A stretch of 64,000 bases of DNA, taken from the NCBI GenBank assembly GCA_022606135.1, contig JABYQN010000006.1, forward strand, positions 744,001 to 808,000, written 5' to 3'. The notes beneath the pieces are model-generated. The model was not told the origin of the DNA and ran no database searches. It saw nothing but the letters and a program-made list of their open reading frames with translations. Both the position numbers and the translations under genes were made by a program. Source of the stretch: Fomes fomentarius (taxonomy: Eukaryota; Basidiomycota; Agaricomycetes; Polyporales; Polyporaceae). Shown here one piece after another: positions 32,501 through 43,981 of the stretch (its first letter is position 1; each line of letters begins with the position of its first letter).

Positions 32501-34716
32501 TCACTGAGACGCCTCCTGCATCTCCTGGCGCCACCTGCGCTGGATATCAATCGCCTCCAAGAAGATCTTGTACTTCGCCTCCAGCAATCTCTTCTCCTTC
32601 GGGCTCGCGGCCGGCTCGACCATTGTGCCAGGAGGAGTCATCTCAACCTTTATGGAGAGTATGATGAGCGCATTCGTACGGCACCCACGGTTAAATGCGA
32701 TTCATTCCGCTGCAATCCGAGACTAACTCACCATGATCTCCCAGAGCGCCTGACCGCGCTGCTCACGGGCAAGCTTCTCCTTCTTCGCCTGCGCCTCCGC
32801 AGCGAACCGGCCCAGCATCGCGGCGCCCAGGACGACCGCGGCGCCGCTGCTCTGCGGGAGCACAACGGGCATGCTGCACGTGTCCGCAAAGAGCTGCATG
32901 AGCATCGTGTTCTTGGCCTGCCCGCCAGACATATAGATCGATTTAATGGCATGCCCCTTGTTGTTCATCTGGTCGACGATGTGCCTTGTTTGAAGCGCGA
33001 TCGCCTCGAGTGTCACGTTGAACTTGCGTGCGAGGTCGGTGAGTCCCGAGTCCTGAAAGAGAAAGACCATTCCCCGACGAATGAATCATGGATTCAGCGA
33101 TGAATGAATTGCAAGACGTACAAGCTGTAAGCCGACGATAGATCCTGTCATTCGAGGGTCCGCAAGCGGAGAGCGGTTTCCTGAATTACAATAGGTCAGA
33201 ACGCGATACGTGTATAGGAAATGATGCCGTATTCACCATGCAGATCAGGGTAGAAGTGAAGGTCTTTGGTGAGCTCCGTGAGGTTCTCGGCCTTCACTTC
33301 GGATCGCAACCGCTCAAGCTCGTCATGCAGCACTACAAGGTCGACCGTGAGGAATATGACCATCCCCTGCTATATGTCACGCGTGCTGCATACCTTCGTG
33401 AATATTGGTGTTACGTTGTTCAGCGAGCTCCTTGAGTTTGGGGTATGCCGGGTGTGTTGTGATCATGAAGTCGATGAGCTGATTCTCATACAGTGAGCGT
33501 TGGGTTTAGCGATATGAAAAGGGGTATATACCTGCCCAGTGGACGACTGGCCACCCTCGTTCATCCACCAGCCAGGGAAGACAACATCCTTGTATGGACC
33601 CCACACACCGTTGACAAAGACGCCCTCAGGGCTCTATACAGATCTTCAATACCGCCAATGATGTCGATGGGGTGAATGCACACCTGAACAATGTGGCAAG
33701 TACTAGTGCCCGCCACAGCCGCCAACCGGTGGCGAGACTCATCGGGCGAAGGCACTTTGTTCACCAGCTTGCCCTTGACCGTGTACTTCGCCGCGACGGT
33801 TCCAAGCCAGCCGGCATATCTATACGGTATCACTAGCTCGTCGTAAGAGGCAGGTTGAAGGAGACTCACGCATCGATAACACCACTTCCAACAGGCGTGC
33901 CCTCGAGCAAACCGGTCTCTTCCGCGGCCTTCTTCGACAGCCCGTTGCCGACAGGCATACCAGCAGTGAGGACCTCCTCCTGTCCGAGCTGCGCAAATTT
34001 GTTCTCCACGAACTCGCCTAGACCAATCTTTTGAAAGAATTCTGGCTGCCAGCCAGCCTTCGTTGGAACGAACGAGCACTTGCATGCAACTGAGCAGCAT
34101 GACCGTCTGTTATACCCTGTCGCACGGTACGTGAGGAAGTCAGGAAGATCGAAGAACTGGCAGCGCTTGAAAAGCTCCGACTGCATGTTGTGCTTCAACC
34201 ACAAGGTTTTCGGGATTTCCATTTCCAACTATTTGCGCGCGATCATTACACGGGGAAGCGTTTCAGATCGGCAGAACGTACGCTCATGGTTCCACCGACA
34301 TAGTCCAGCACAACGGACCCGGTACTGTTAATGAGATCTGCTTCCTTCTCCGCGCGGTGGTCCGCCCACAAGATGATATTGCGATCGCCGTTCTGCCCTA
34401 GTTGATCGCCCTTGGTTACAGTGACTGGCTCCCCATTCGCGTCTGCGACGGCGAGGGAGCAAGTCGCGTCAAAACCGATGCCCTTGACATCCGATGGCAA
34501 AACATTGGCCTCCTTTAGACAGGCTTTGATGCACTTGCACATTCCCTCCCATATATTGTTTGTCGATTGCTCGAAGATGCGATGATCATCCGGATCGCGC
34601 CAGGTGGTCGTTTCCTCCGTAAAGGAAGCGACGAGCGTGCCATCTGCCTTGACGAGCCCCGCGCGGACGGAGCCTGTTCCGACGTCGACGCCGACGTAGT
34701 ACGGTGTCTGGGACAT
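32501..34716 (-). CDS. FGGY-family carbohydrate kinase
   Basis: Nine exons in phase: 34282-34716, 33870-34228, 33684-33819, 33532-33624, 33394-33478, 33237-33332, 33122-33180, 32732-33052 and 32501-32647, giving 576 aa. The N-terminal FGGY domain has the phosphate-binding [16 protein letters not shown], then [12 protein letters not shown] and [10 protein letters not shown]. The second domain has [18 protein letters not shown] (about 330), [16 protein letters not shown] and [12 protein letters not shown], the ATP/adenosine contacts of the ASKHA fold. It resembles the YDR109C/FGGY group of ribulose- or xylulose-type kinases. The exact sugar (D-ribulose is one candidate) is not decidable here. 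The start is the ATG of MSQTPYYV. Confidence 0.88.
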
Positions 34717-35101
34717 GATGGTGGTCAGTCTCAAAGACTGAGAGCTGGATGCGGGGGAGAGCGGACTGACCCCAGACGGACTTATGGTAGAACCTTAAGA
34801 GTGCCCGGACCGACTCCGACTGGCCAGCCGCTCTATGTACGTCACGGGGCAATTTGCGATATTCACTGCAGTCCGTCTACTCCTTCTACTCCTTACAATG
34901 CGGACAACGGGTCTAGAATGCCTGCTATTACCTGCAAGCTGTCTACAACACGCGAATCACTCAGATCACTCGAAGTATGCTCGTGCATCGAGGGCATGTG
35001 ATCATGATGCATATGCTGGGCTGCATACATAGCTTTTGTAACATCGTGCAAGTGAGGTAGAGCAGCATACAAACAACGCGCAAATCCCAACGTCAAGCCA
35101 T
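34717..35101. other. Promoter side of the FGGY kinase gene
   Basis: A 385 bp stretch between the FGGY kinase start and the uL2 stop, both on the minus strand. No motif is singled out. Confidence 0.3.
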
Positions 35102-36093
35102 TTAAACATCCTTGACCTTGACGGTACCACGCAGAAGACCAGTCTGCAAGACCCACAGACGATCAGAGCAAGCTCCACTGTGCAGAAGCGATAATGACGT
35201 ACCCGGCGTGCAGCAATGAGACCGACTTTCTGACCGGGGACGGCAGAACGCGCAATGGTCGATGCCTTACCGATATGCTGGTGGTTACCACCACCGTGAG
35301 GGTGGTCCACGGGGTTCATAGCAACACCACGAGTACGAGGCCAGCTGAACAAAAAGTGAGTATGTAGAATTTTTTGGCAAAAGCGCAGCCTACGCACTTG
35401 TAGCGCTTAGCCTTGAACTTGTAGTATGCACGACCAGCCTTGAGCAAAGGCTTGTCGATACGGCCACCACCAGCTACGATACCAACGGTCGCACGGCAGC
35501 TACCAGAGACGGTCTTCTTCGCGCCGGAGGGAAGGCGGATACGAGTCTTGTTATCGTCTGGTGAGTGGCCAATGACAGTCGCGTAGTTGCCGGAGGTACG
35601 GGCGAGCGCACCGCGATCACCCGCCTTCTCCTCGACGTTGCAGACGATCGTACCCTCAGGAAGCTGGGCTACGGGAATGACGTTGCCGACAGCGAGCTGG
35701 GCCTTCTTGCCGCAGTAGACGAAGGCACCAGTGTGGAGACCCTCAGTTGCGATGAAAGTCTCCTTACGGAGCTTGTAACGGTATGGATCGCGGAAGACGA
35801 CACGGGCAAGAGGAGCACCACTATTCGGCGCGCTCAGCACGCCTGAGCGTACGATAGTTTGAGTACTACGCACCGGCCAGAGTCGTGGATGATTTCCTTC
35901 ACGATACCCTTGATGTAGCCATTACGCTCCGCGAAGTCGAGGGGGCGGAACTGCGCAGGGGCCTTGTTGAGGTGGGTGTGGGATTTGAACTATTGGGACA
36001 ATCAAGCCTGCTCAGCGAAACCGCGCGCACACAAAATGCAATGTAACGTACGATAGCGTGGGACCGCCTTTGTGCCCGAATTACCCTACCCAT
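35102..36093 (-). CDS. RPL2: Ribosomal protein uL2 (L8/L2)
   Basis: A core large-subunit protein needed for subunit joining and the peptidyl-transferase centre. Five exons in phase: 36052-36093, 35874-35989, 35398-35820, 35203-35344 and 35102-35143, giving 254 aa, exactly the yeast length. The start [14 protein letters not shown] leads to [39 protein letters not shown], the catalytic-centre [20 protein letters not shown] and the end [14 protein letters not shown]. It is divergent from the glucosidase II subunit gene. Confidence 0.96.
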
Positions 36094-36689
36094 GCTTGAT
36101 TCTACAGGCAGACGTGTTAGCAGTGTTTCTTGAGAGAGGGTTGCAGTGGAGAAGAAGCATCAAGGTGAGTCCATCCAGATATCGTCCAGTCCATCCAGCC
36201 GTAAGTGTTCCGATTTCCACCAATCTTTCGCATCACAGCACTCCGATAGCAGTCCAATAGGCGTCCGAGGTAGTGCATGAGAACATAGAGAAGCATACTC
36301 ACAGTGTTACTTGTCGGCGGTGTTGTCGATGGCGTTGACAGGCAGTAGACACAATCCCAATGTGGCAGACGGGCTTTGCCGAGCGGAAACTGAACGGATG
36401 AGCGCTTCTCTGTCTCAGGCGCTTCCGAAACATGGTTGGCGGGCGTGAACAAATCGGGTCTCAGACTTCATCTCTCATGCTCAAAAAGAACTTGTTGACT
36501 GCTGCCAGACAGTATGGGAAAGCAGATTTTTTCTCAGTGGCTGGTCAATGCGAAGGGAACCCGCCACACGCTTCGGCAGGCTTGGTTTCAGCGTGGTTCC
36601 CATGAACGCCATGCACGTGACTATGATGTACTTCAATGTGGACGCGCTTCCACGTAGTCTGCACTCACCCAGTCCACGACCGGCTCTCC
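36094..36689. promoter_or_regulatory. Divergent promoter of uL2 and glucosidase II beta
   Basis: A 596 bp gap between two divergent genes. It may include a 5' UTR intron of the ribosomal protein gene, but no exon can be proven. No TATA box is obvious. Confidence 0.35.
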
Positions 36690-38880
36690 ATGTACCCTTG
36701 GCTGCTCCTGCTCCTACCTCTACGCGTTCTTGCAAATAAAGAACGCCTCCGCGGTGTCTCCCCCGATCTCGTTGCGCGTTACGCGCCGACTAAGCAGGGC
36801 TCAGCGGAAACATGGCAGTGTCTCGACGGTTCAAAGTCTATTGATTGGTCCGCGGTGAACGATGACTTCTGCGACTGTCCGGATGGCAGTGACGAGCCTG
36901 GTACGTCATTTGTAATGCTTGTGAACTCCCTCTGTCAATTCTGCGATTGTAGGGACCAGCGCATGCCCAAACGGCTCGTTCTACTGTGTGAATGCTGGTT
37001 ACATCGGGTCCTTTATACCGAGCACTCGAGTGAATGATGGGTTGTGTGGTATGTTGCTTGGTCTTACTTTATGTGGGACCCCTCTGATTAGCAGAAGAAC
37101 CGGAGTGTTGCGACGGTGCAGACGAGCCATCGGGAGTCTGCAAGAACGTCTGTAAGGAGGTGGGAGAGGCGTACCGAGAGCGCGTGAAGGCGGAGAACAA
37201 GCTGCGGAAGACTGTAAGCCAGGCACGATGCTGCATAAATGATGGAAACGACTGACAGTCGCAACAGGGCTCTAAGATCCGTTCAACGTACATTACATTC
37301 GCGCAGAAGGAGAAGGAGCGTCTGCAAAGGGAGATCACTCAGTCTGGATTGGAGATTCAGGTTCGGGAGAAGGAGGTTGCTCGCCTGAAAGGTTCGTCTC
37401 TCACAAAACCCTTGCGCATCTCAAGCTCTCATATACTACAATTGTGTCCAGATATCGTTGCGAGGACAGAGTCACTCTCTGCTGCGGCACTCGAGGAGAA
37501 GAAGAAGTCGCGTGAGTATATGACGCAGTCTATATTTCAATAGTAGCGTAATGCCTTTGCAGCTCTCTACCAGTCTCTCATGACGCACGTGACCGCACTC
37601 AAGTCCCTACAGCTCGAGCACAAGTTGCACCTTGAGCGCGAGAAGGCTCTCGGCGACATACTCGACAGCCTCCGCACTGGCTACAACCCGAACTACCAAG
37701 ACATGGCCGTTCTTGAGGCCGTCCGTGGCTGGGAGCAAATTGCTGGTCTTCCTCATATCAATGACGTCGGTAAGGACGACCAGGAAGAAGAGAAGTCTGA
37801 AGAAGAAGCCAGTACCGAGGACGTAGAGGCTGAAGACTCCGAGGAGGGCGAGGGTGATGGCCTCTGGACCGCTATGCAGCTCGAGCACCAACTGGACGAC
37901 CTGCTGAAGACCGATTATGATGCGTTGCTCCTCGAGCACGACAAGCACCTGGGTGCACCCGCGTCGCCAACATCGATCCGTAGGTTCTATTTGCTCTGCT
38001 CACATCACTAGTGCTGACCATGCGCCAGTGTACAACCTCTCTGCCTACCTTCCGGATGCTCTTGTTCCTCAGTATGAGGCCGTCCGTGACCAGCTTGTTG
38101 GACTTCTCGAGCTTCTTGGCATTGCCAAGGCTCCCACCACTGACAACAAGGGCCCTGGTACGTTCTACTACAGTAATCCTTTCACGCGGACTGTAAGACG
38201 TGCACGCAGACACGTCGAAGGCCCAGAAGGCACTGAACGACGCCGAGCATAGTCTCAGTCTCACGAAGAAGGACAAGGAGGACAAGGAGCGAGACTTGGC
38301 ACGTCTCTACGATCCCGAGTGGTTCGGCGCTCAGGGCGAATGGAAGAAGCTCGACCGTACGTGCCTTGCGAAGGAAGTTGGAGAGTACGTGCAATTATAT
38401 AGCTTTTTTGTGACACGCACTGACGGTCTCTCCCCATAGTTACATCTACGAGGTTTGCTTGTTCGACGAGGCGCGTCAGAAGCCGCTCAAGGGCGGTTCG
38501 ACCTTCAGCCTGGGGTGTGTCCAATCCGTCAGTCACCTTATGTGACCTTGCCTTACCCGTCCCTGCAGACGCTTCGAGTCCTGGAACAATGCTGACGGTG
38601 TCGAAAAAGAGTCGCCCGAGTATTACAGCAAGCAGCACTATACCCGCGGTGCCAAGTGTTGGAACGGGCCTCAGCGCAGTGTCACGGTGCGTCTTCCGTC
38701 ATCCCCCGCCTCAGTGATTGATACTGAACCGCGTATGTCTAGCTTGTATTGAGTTGCGGTACGGAGAACGCTATCCTGTCGGTTGCAGAGCCGGAGAAGT
38801 GCGAGTACGAGTTTAAGGGGACAAGTCCTGCTCTCTGTTTGCCACTTGATGCTGCCGATAAGAAGAGGGAAGAGCTCTGA
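36690..38880 (+). CDS. GTB1: Glucosidase II beta subunit (80K-H/GTB1)
   Basis: The ER lumen subunit that recruits glucosidase II to N-glycans and thus supports the calnexin cycle. Eleven exons in phase: 36690-36900, 36953-37048, 37095-37213, 37268-37391, 37452-37511, 37563-37979, 38029-38157, 38210-38384, 38440-38514, 38569-38686 and 38743-38880, giving 553 aa. A signal peptide ([15 protein letters not shown]) precedes the Cys-rich LDL-A-like module [20 protein letters not shown] and [18 protein letters not shown] long coiled coil follows, then an acidic stretch ([20 protein letters not shown]). The MRH lectin domain has [13 protein letters not shown] and CSCGTEN-like elements with YEYEF-type end. 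The protein ends KKREEL; -REEL resembles but is not the classical HDEL retrieval signal. Confidence 0.93.
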
Positions 38881-39463
38881 TACCAGATGCTACCTCTGGC
38901 AAGGGTACTGTTGTGATAGACTGGAATGCATATCTTTATTATCCACCCTGTGCCTCATCAAAACTCAATGACCCTTGTGGTGGGATTTGTGTCCTGTGAG
39001 ATCTTCTCAACTATCACTTTCATTACACACTTGGGTTGTCCACCCAAACACTTGCATGTAGATTAGACTCCTTCGTCTGTGTTGAAGATGGGTTCAAGTT
39101 GTTCAAGGCCATTACTTATAGCATGAACCCTTGCATTGTGACTTGGATGTACAGGCTGTGTTCCTCGATCCTGACCACCATACTATGTAACTAGACTACA
39201 ACACACCTAAAGGTGCCACATTTCCCCAGCCCTTTTCTGGTCAAAATTGATGCTGTATCAGTGTGAAATCATCTCCTACTGCTGCTGTATCTTGAAGCTC
39301 TCTTTGTCACCATGGGTGAAGTGAGAGTAAGGATAAGTCCAAAAGGTGAGCAGGGGTGAGCTGATGAGTCTTGTGCAGCAAAGTGGAGCAAGGCTTAACA
39401 CCAAGGGCTGGAGACAAGCAATGTTTTAAGAGAACTGAGTGAATGAAAGTACATGAGGGGGTT

Positions 39464-39501
39464 CACCTGGAGACAAGAGGTCAAAACTGTGTCTCCAGGT
39501 G
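39464..39501. repeat. Perfect 12-bp inverted repeat (hairpin)
   Basis: CACCTGGAGACA at 39464-39475 is repeated in inverse as TGTCTCCAGGTG at 39490-39501, with a 14-base loop. A TATATAAG word follows within 4 bases. It could be a protein-binding palindrome in a promoter or a hairpin. Confidence 0.7.
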
Positions 39502-39778
39502 TAAGTATATAAGACATGTACTTTTCTGGGGTTTGTCCCCAGGTTCTGAAGACACAACATTCCCTACTCATCTCCTCTGTCTGATGACCTCTATTCTGTG
39601 TTACTCGATGATCTGACACCTGACTTCAAGACTCAATGCCTCAAAGCCACTTCGGAGAGCCGAGGTTCTCACACCAGGTGGCTTGCACTGTTCAATATAT
39701 CTGTGTCTACATCAGGAGGGGATGATATCTACATCAATTGTCAGGGCAAAGAGCATCAAGCAAATCACACATGTGAAT

Positions 39779-39905
39779 GATGGGCATGCTGCGCCTGAAG
39801 TCTTGATGTGCAGATGCAAATGGTGGACACTTTGCACCTGAAGTTTTGCTGCACAAGTGTTAAAAATGGATGCTTTGCGCCTGGAGTTTGTGTGCAACTG
39901 AAATG
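39779..39905 (+). repeat. Imperfect ~40-bp tandem repeat
   Basis: Three diverged units carry the core GCGCCTGAAGT, GCACCTGAAGT and GCGCCTGGAGT, each followed by TGTGCA or TGCA and an A-rich end and preceded by TGG. Units are about 38-45 bases, so boundaries are approximate. Confidence 0.5.
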
Positions 39906-40623
39906 GCACATGCATCAAGCATGTGTTGAGAACTCATTTGTGACACTCTTAAAGCTTCAAGTTGAAGGGCAAATGTGCTACAGGGGTGTGGAAACATCAT
40001 ACCATATCAGGTAGAGATTACCCACAATGGTAGTAACCCAAATACATGCACACAGAAATGACCTAAGGGCCATGGGATCTCCCAGGATCTTTCCCCTCTT
40101 ACCATCACAGCTCTAGCCTTTCCTTTACTTGAAGTTGAGCTTGCATAGCCCCTAACTTTCCCACATCTGCTTGTTTGGTCACTATCACACTGCAACCACT
40201 TCTCTTCTGTCTACAGTGCAGCCGGGTCCCTACATTCCAGTCAGTCCATGTAGTGATACATCCATTCGATTGCTGAACAGCTATGCTACCAGTTGGCAAC
40301 TTCAAGTGTCAATATCTGAATCTGGTCAGTTAATTTTCCCTTACCGGTTGTGAATACCAGCACTGACTCGAGACTTGCATTGAAACCATGAACCAAAAAC
40401 CAAAGAATCTGATTGAGCAGTGCGTTCCAGGTCAAGTCAATTGGTTCTCCAGATTAAGTGACATACGTTCGTGTCCAGTCCGAGTCAGTGATCCTCTGCT
40501 TGTCTGGTCTACCCGAATGCGGAATGAAAACTGTTGACATGCATATTAGCCGATGTCCAGCGGCCCCAAACTCCGCTGAATTTCCTGACAATACCCAAAT
40601 CCGCCCTGCCATTGCACCCCAAC

Positions 40624-42009
40624 ATGCTCGTTATGAACCCTAACCCGGTAACACAAAGTAGCCCTGGTAGCCAGGGTTCTTCAGCCGACACCGAGGTTGA
40701 TATTCCTGCTTGGACTACGCTCGCCGGCACCACCGACACGTCTGATAAAGAAGACGCGCTCAGGGAAGATGAGCAAAAGAACGTGTTTCAGCGCGCAAGC
40801 CCGCGACCGTCTGTCAAACGGAATGGGTCTCGGACTGGCACTCCTGCTCAGGGAAGCCGCTCCGGAGGTGGCCCTAGACGAAGATTCTTCAATCCATCAC
40901 AAACTTTCACGGTGGTAGAAGACTTCAATAGCGCTGCGGAAGGAGATTCCAACTCGCCGATGCCGCCTGCGAGCACGGGGCTTCCGCTGTTGTGGGTGGT
41001 GCCCCCTCAGGCGGATGCATCTACGGACGTCTCGAGCGCCTCGTCAAAACGGAAAGTTATCGACAGCATCACTAGTACGGAGAACTCGTCCCCTAAGAAA
41101 CGGAAGCGTGTTCCGTCATCCCAAGCCTCCCAACCGAGTGCTCCACAGGTAGCTGTCAAACCATTGAAGTCTCCCAACAAGCCATTGACGATACACTACT
41201 CGTCACTTGTGGCGAAGTTACAAGAGACTGCACCCTCTGACGCTACTTCATCCGGCCAAATGGAGAGCGCCTCCACGTCCTCCCACACACTGCAAGCGTC
41301 AACAAGTGGTCTGACACCTTCCCGTGGCGTGCGGGGCGCAGCACCCAGCTTTCCGAATCATCATCTCCGTCCACCCAAACCGCTACCGTCGAGCTCGGAC
41401 GATTGGTCCACCGCGGAATGGGACCATGTCGATGAAGCGCTGCAAACGCACGTTTCTCCAGTGCGCGTCCAGAATGCTCAATCACCTAAGGACGACGCCG
41501 TCGATGAAACGCGGTTGCACGTTGCCCTACGCCATCTCGCATTCGATAAGAAGGAGAGCAAAGGCAAGGAGCGGGCGCAGCTCGGGTGGACCGTGCCCCG
41601 ATGGTCGAAGGTTGCCGAGTTCAAGGAGCGCCTCGACGCATATTACGGGCCCGGAGATATCAACCGCGGCTTGGGCAGAGGTCCCTTAAACGTGAGTGCC
41701 GTTCTTCCTCTCGCGGTCGCAATGAGTTGCGGCGCAATAGGGCGTGCTGAACGGAGATCGCGTGCTAACGGATACACGATCACCATACAGTCAAAGATAC
41801 CAGTCGCGGATGACGATGGATCCGCCTGTGTGTTTGACATCGAATCTATCGACCCTTTTGACGGCACCGCCTTGACCGAGGATGAGGATGATAGGAACAC
41901 GCTGCTCCAGGGGATGCGGCGAGGGAGGCTTGAGAATCCAAGCCCTGGGAAGGGAACCCTGGATGCCAGACGTCACCACGCGCAGGGCAATTCACCGGAG
42001 ATCGTGTAA
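40624..42009 (+). CDS. Ser-rich hypothetical nuclear protein
   Basis: Not a family I recognise. The first ATG of the open frame is at 40624. The product is 461 aa unspliced. An intron 41692-41790 (GTGAGT donor, GCTAACG branch site, CAG acceptor, 99 nt, no in-frame stop) would give 428 aa. The N-terminal two thirds are Ser/Pro/Thr-rich and probably disordered, with basic patches GGGPRRRFF and SPKKRKRV that look like nuclear localisation signals. The more ordered part has STAEWDHVDEALQTHV, RLHVALRHLAFDKKE and AEFKERLDAYYGPGD. The end is acidic, then Arg-rich. Neighbouring chromatin genes fit a nuclear role, but no function is assigned. Confidence 0.62.
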   Translation: MLVMNPNPVTQSSPGSQGSSADTEVDIPAWTTLAGTTDTSDKEDALREDEQKNVFQRASPRPSVKRNGSRTGTPAQGSRSGGGPRRRFFNPSQTFTVVEDFNSAAEGDSNSPMPPASTGLPLLWVVPPQADASTDVSSASSKRKVIDSITSTENSSPKKRKRVPSSQASQPSAPQVAVKPLKSPNKPLTIHYSSLVAKLQETAPSDATSSGQMESASTSSHTLQASTSGLTPSRGVRGAAPSFPNHHLRPPKPLPSSSDDWSTAEWDHVDEALQTHVSPVRVQNAQSPKDDAVDETRLHVALRHLAFDKKESKGKERAQLGWTVPRWSKVAEFKERLDAYYGPGDINRGLGRGPLNVSAVLPLAVAMSCGAIGRAERRSRANGYTITIQSKIPVADDDGSACVFDIESIDPFDGTALTEDEDDRNTLLQGMRRGRLENPSPGKGTLDARRHHAQGNSPEIV

Positions 42010-42501
42010 TTCGGGAGGCGCAGCGGCCACTGCGTCCGACTTCTTGCCCATGACCCGCAGTCCTTCCTCTATCGACTCACGGACTTCGAAGTGTGGTCTT
42101 GATGCAAGATAGCATAGACATGAGATAATACAAGATCTGCGAACACAGTTCCAGAGCGAGACTTCTGCGTTCGACCATCCATATGCAGTAGCATCACGGT
42201 TTGACAACCTATGGAAATGGGTTCTATGTGCATAGCTTGTGGATCGGCTGGATCTCAAATGGTATTGTTCAAGGTGGGAAGGCGTGGACTTGCTGGAGTG
42301 ACGAGTCAGGGAACATGCGAGCTCGGGCGGTGCGTGACAGGCGTTATGTATGTCATGCGTCACGGCGGCGTCACACGTGGCCGTAGCTGTTCGTCACGGG
42401 AAAGGCGGGGTGTTGGAACTTGTTTTTCGCGGTCATCACGACCGACCTCCTGCTTCTCATCATCGCTACAAGCGACGCCCTCCTGTCTTCACGCGTCGAC
42501 C
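42010..42501. other. Promoter region of the PHO80-like cyclin
   Basis: A 492 bp gap between two plus-strand genes. No motif or repeat stands out. Confidence 0.3.
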
Positions 42502-43981
42502 ATGCTGGCTTTGGCCCCTCATCCGATGCACACACCTGTAGATGTCCCTCATAGAACACAACCACCCACTCCCAGCTCGTCGACCAGGCCCCCATACCGC
42601 AAGGTCACCCCGTCATACCCTTCATCATCGTCCTTGAGCCATGCTACCCATGCTGCCCACCCACCATCTCATTCCGTGCCTCTGGAGGCAGCAGCCTCTA
42701 CCTCACGACGCGCCACGCCACAGCGGACGCCCTCGTTTGCCCGTACCTCAGTCTACGATGGACTTGAAGATGATCCCTCCACACCGCCGCCAGCCTCGGA
42801 GTCTGAGGACAACGAACCTGAGTCCGCAGTAAGACCGACTCTGGCGTCGGTCGACATCCACGCATACGACTCTAGCACGTTGTTGCGCCTGCTGGCCACG
42901 ACCCTCACCGAAATCGCTTCCATGAATACGGACCGCGATCACACGGAGCCGTATCTGTCAACGTCCGTTCATCCACACTCCAACTCTTCCGAGCCTCATC
43001 CACCTATATGGAGAACATTGACTACTGCATCCCGTCATGCGCTGTCCACCGCCTCCTCGCTATCCTTCCATGCCCGAAATGTTCCCACAATCGCTCTCGA
43101 AGCATACCTCACACGCATTCAGAAGTACTGCCCGGCGAGCAACGAGGTCTTCCTCTCGCTTCTCGTCTACTTCGACAGGATGATGAAGCTAGCCAAGGAG
43201 ACATGTGGGAAGGTGTTCGCGATTGACATGTACAACGTGCACCGCCTGGTCATTGCTGGTGTCACTGTGGCAAGCAAGTTTTTCAGCGATGTTTTCTATA
43301 CTAATTCGCGGTATGCGAAGGTGAGCCCCCAATGATCCTTCCATGTTGTTCGACACAACTGATTTGTGTCAGGTTGGTGGCCTTCCGCTCACGGAGCTGA
43401 ACCAGCTAGAGCTGCAGTTCTTGCTCCTAAACGACTTCCACTTGATGATCTCCCAAGAGGAGATGCAGTTCTATACGAGTAAGCTGGTACAGCAGTCGCA
43501 GATACCCTCCGGTGTATCATTAGTCTCCTTCCTCCCCGATTCTTCCCCTTCCCACCCTCATGACTTCCGCCGATCTCCCATCGGGCCTCTGAAGTACTTC
43601 ACAGCGCTCGGGGGATATCTCGCACACCTCCATGCGCGGACGCGGCCGTCGCATCAGGGATCCAGTATCCACAATCACTCAATACCGCACACCCCCTCAC
43701 ATTCGCGCCCAACCTCGGAGTATAGACGCTCGACAAGCTCATATTCGACGACATCCACTTCAGATGTGGCCACGGAGTCAGGAGACACGGAGACAGAGTT
43801 CGACGGCGAGACCGACGATGAGCCGACGATCCGTGCACCCCATTCGTCCGCCTCTTCGGAGACGATGTCAGCCGCAAGCGACGCGGACTCGATATACACC
43901 GAGGACAACCGGAGCGAAGATGACATGCACTCGCATTCACGCCCTAACGGGTACCACCACCAAGGGATGATGAGTCCTTAG
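42502..43981 (+). CDS. PHO80: PHO80-like cyclin
   Basis: A regulatory cyclin for a Pho85-type CDK, acting in phosphate or nutrient signalling in yeast. Exons are 42502-43320 and 43373-43981, giving 475 aa. A Ser/Thr/Pro-rich N-terminus of about 150 residues precedes the cyclin box: TIALEAYLTRIQKYCPASNE, VFLSLLVYFDRMMKLAKE, YNVHRLVIAGVTVASKFFSD, YTNSRYAKVGGLPLTELNQL and ELQFLLLNDFHLMISQEE. These are the classic PHO80/PREG1/Cyclin-P signatures. The acidic Ser-rich C-terminal tail is probably disordered. The single intron falls right after RYAK, a common place in this family. Confidence 0.9.

Larger units (their letters stand above)
38881..40623. repeat. AT-richer, gene-free stretch, probable LTR relic
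   Basis: The base composition differs from the gene-dense neighbours (more A/T, many CA/TG words). No ORF is credible. It includes a 12-bp inverted repeat at 39464-39475 and 39490-39501, directly followed by a TATATAAG word (39505-39512) and a pyrimidine-rich stretch. This order of upstream palindrome, TATA and leader is what an LTR U3/R region looks like. Imperfect short tandem units follow at 39779-39905. I see no reverse transcriptase or flanking second LTR, so at most this is a solo or degraded element. Its ends are unknown. Confidence 0.4.
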
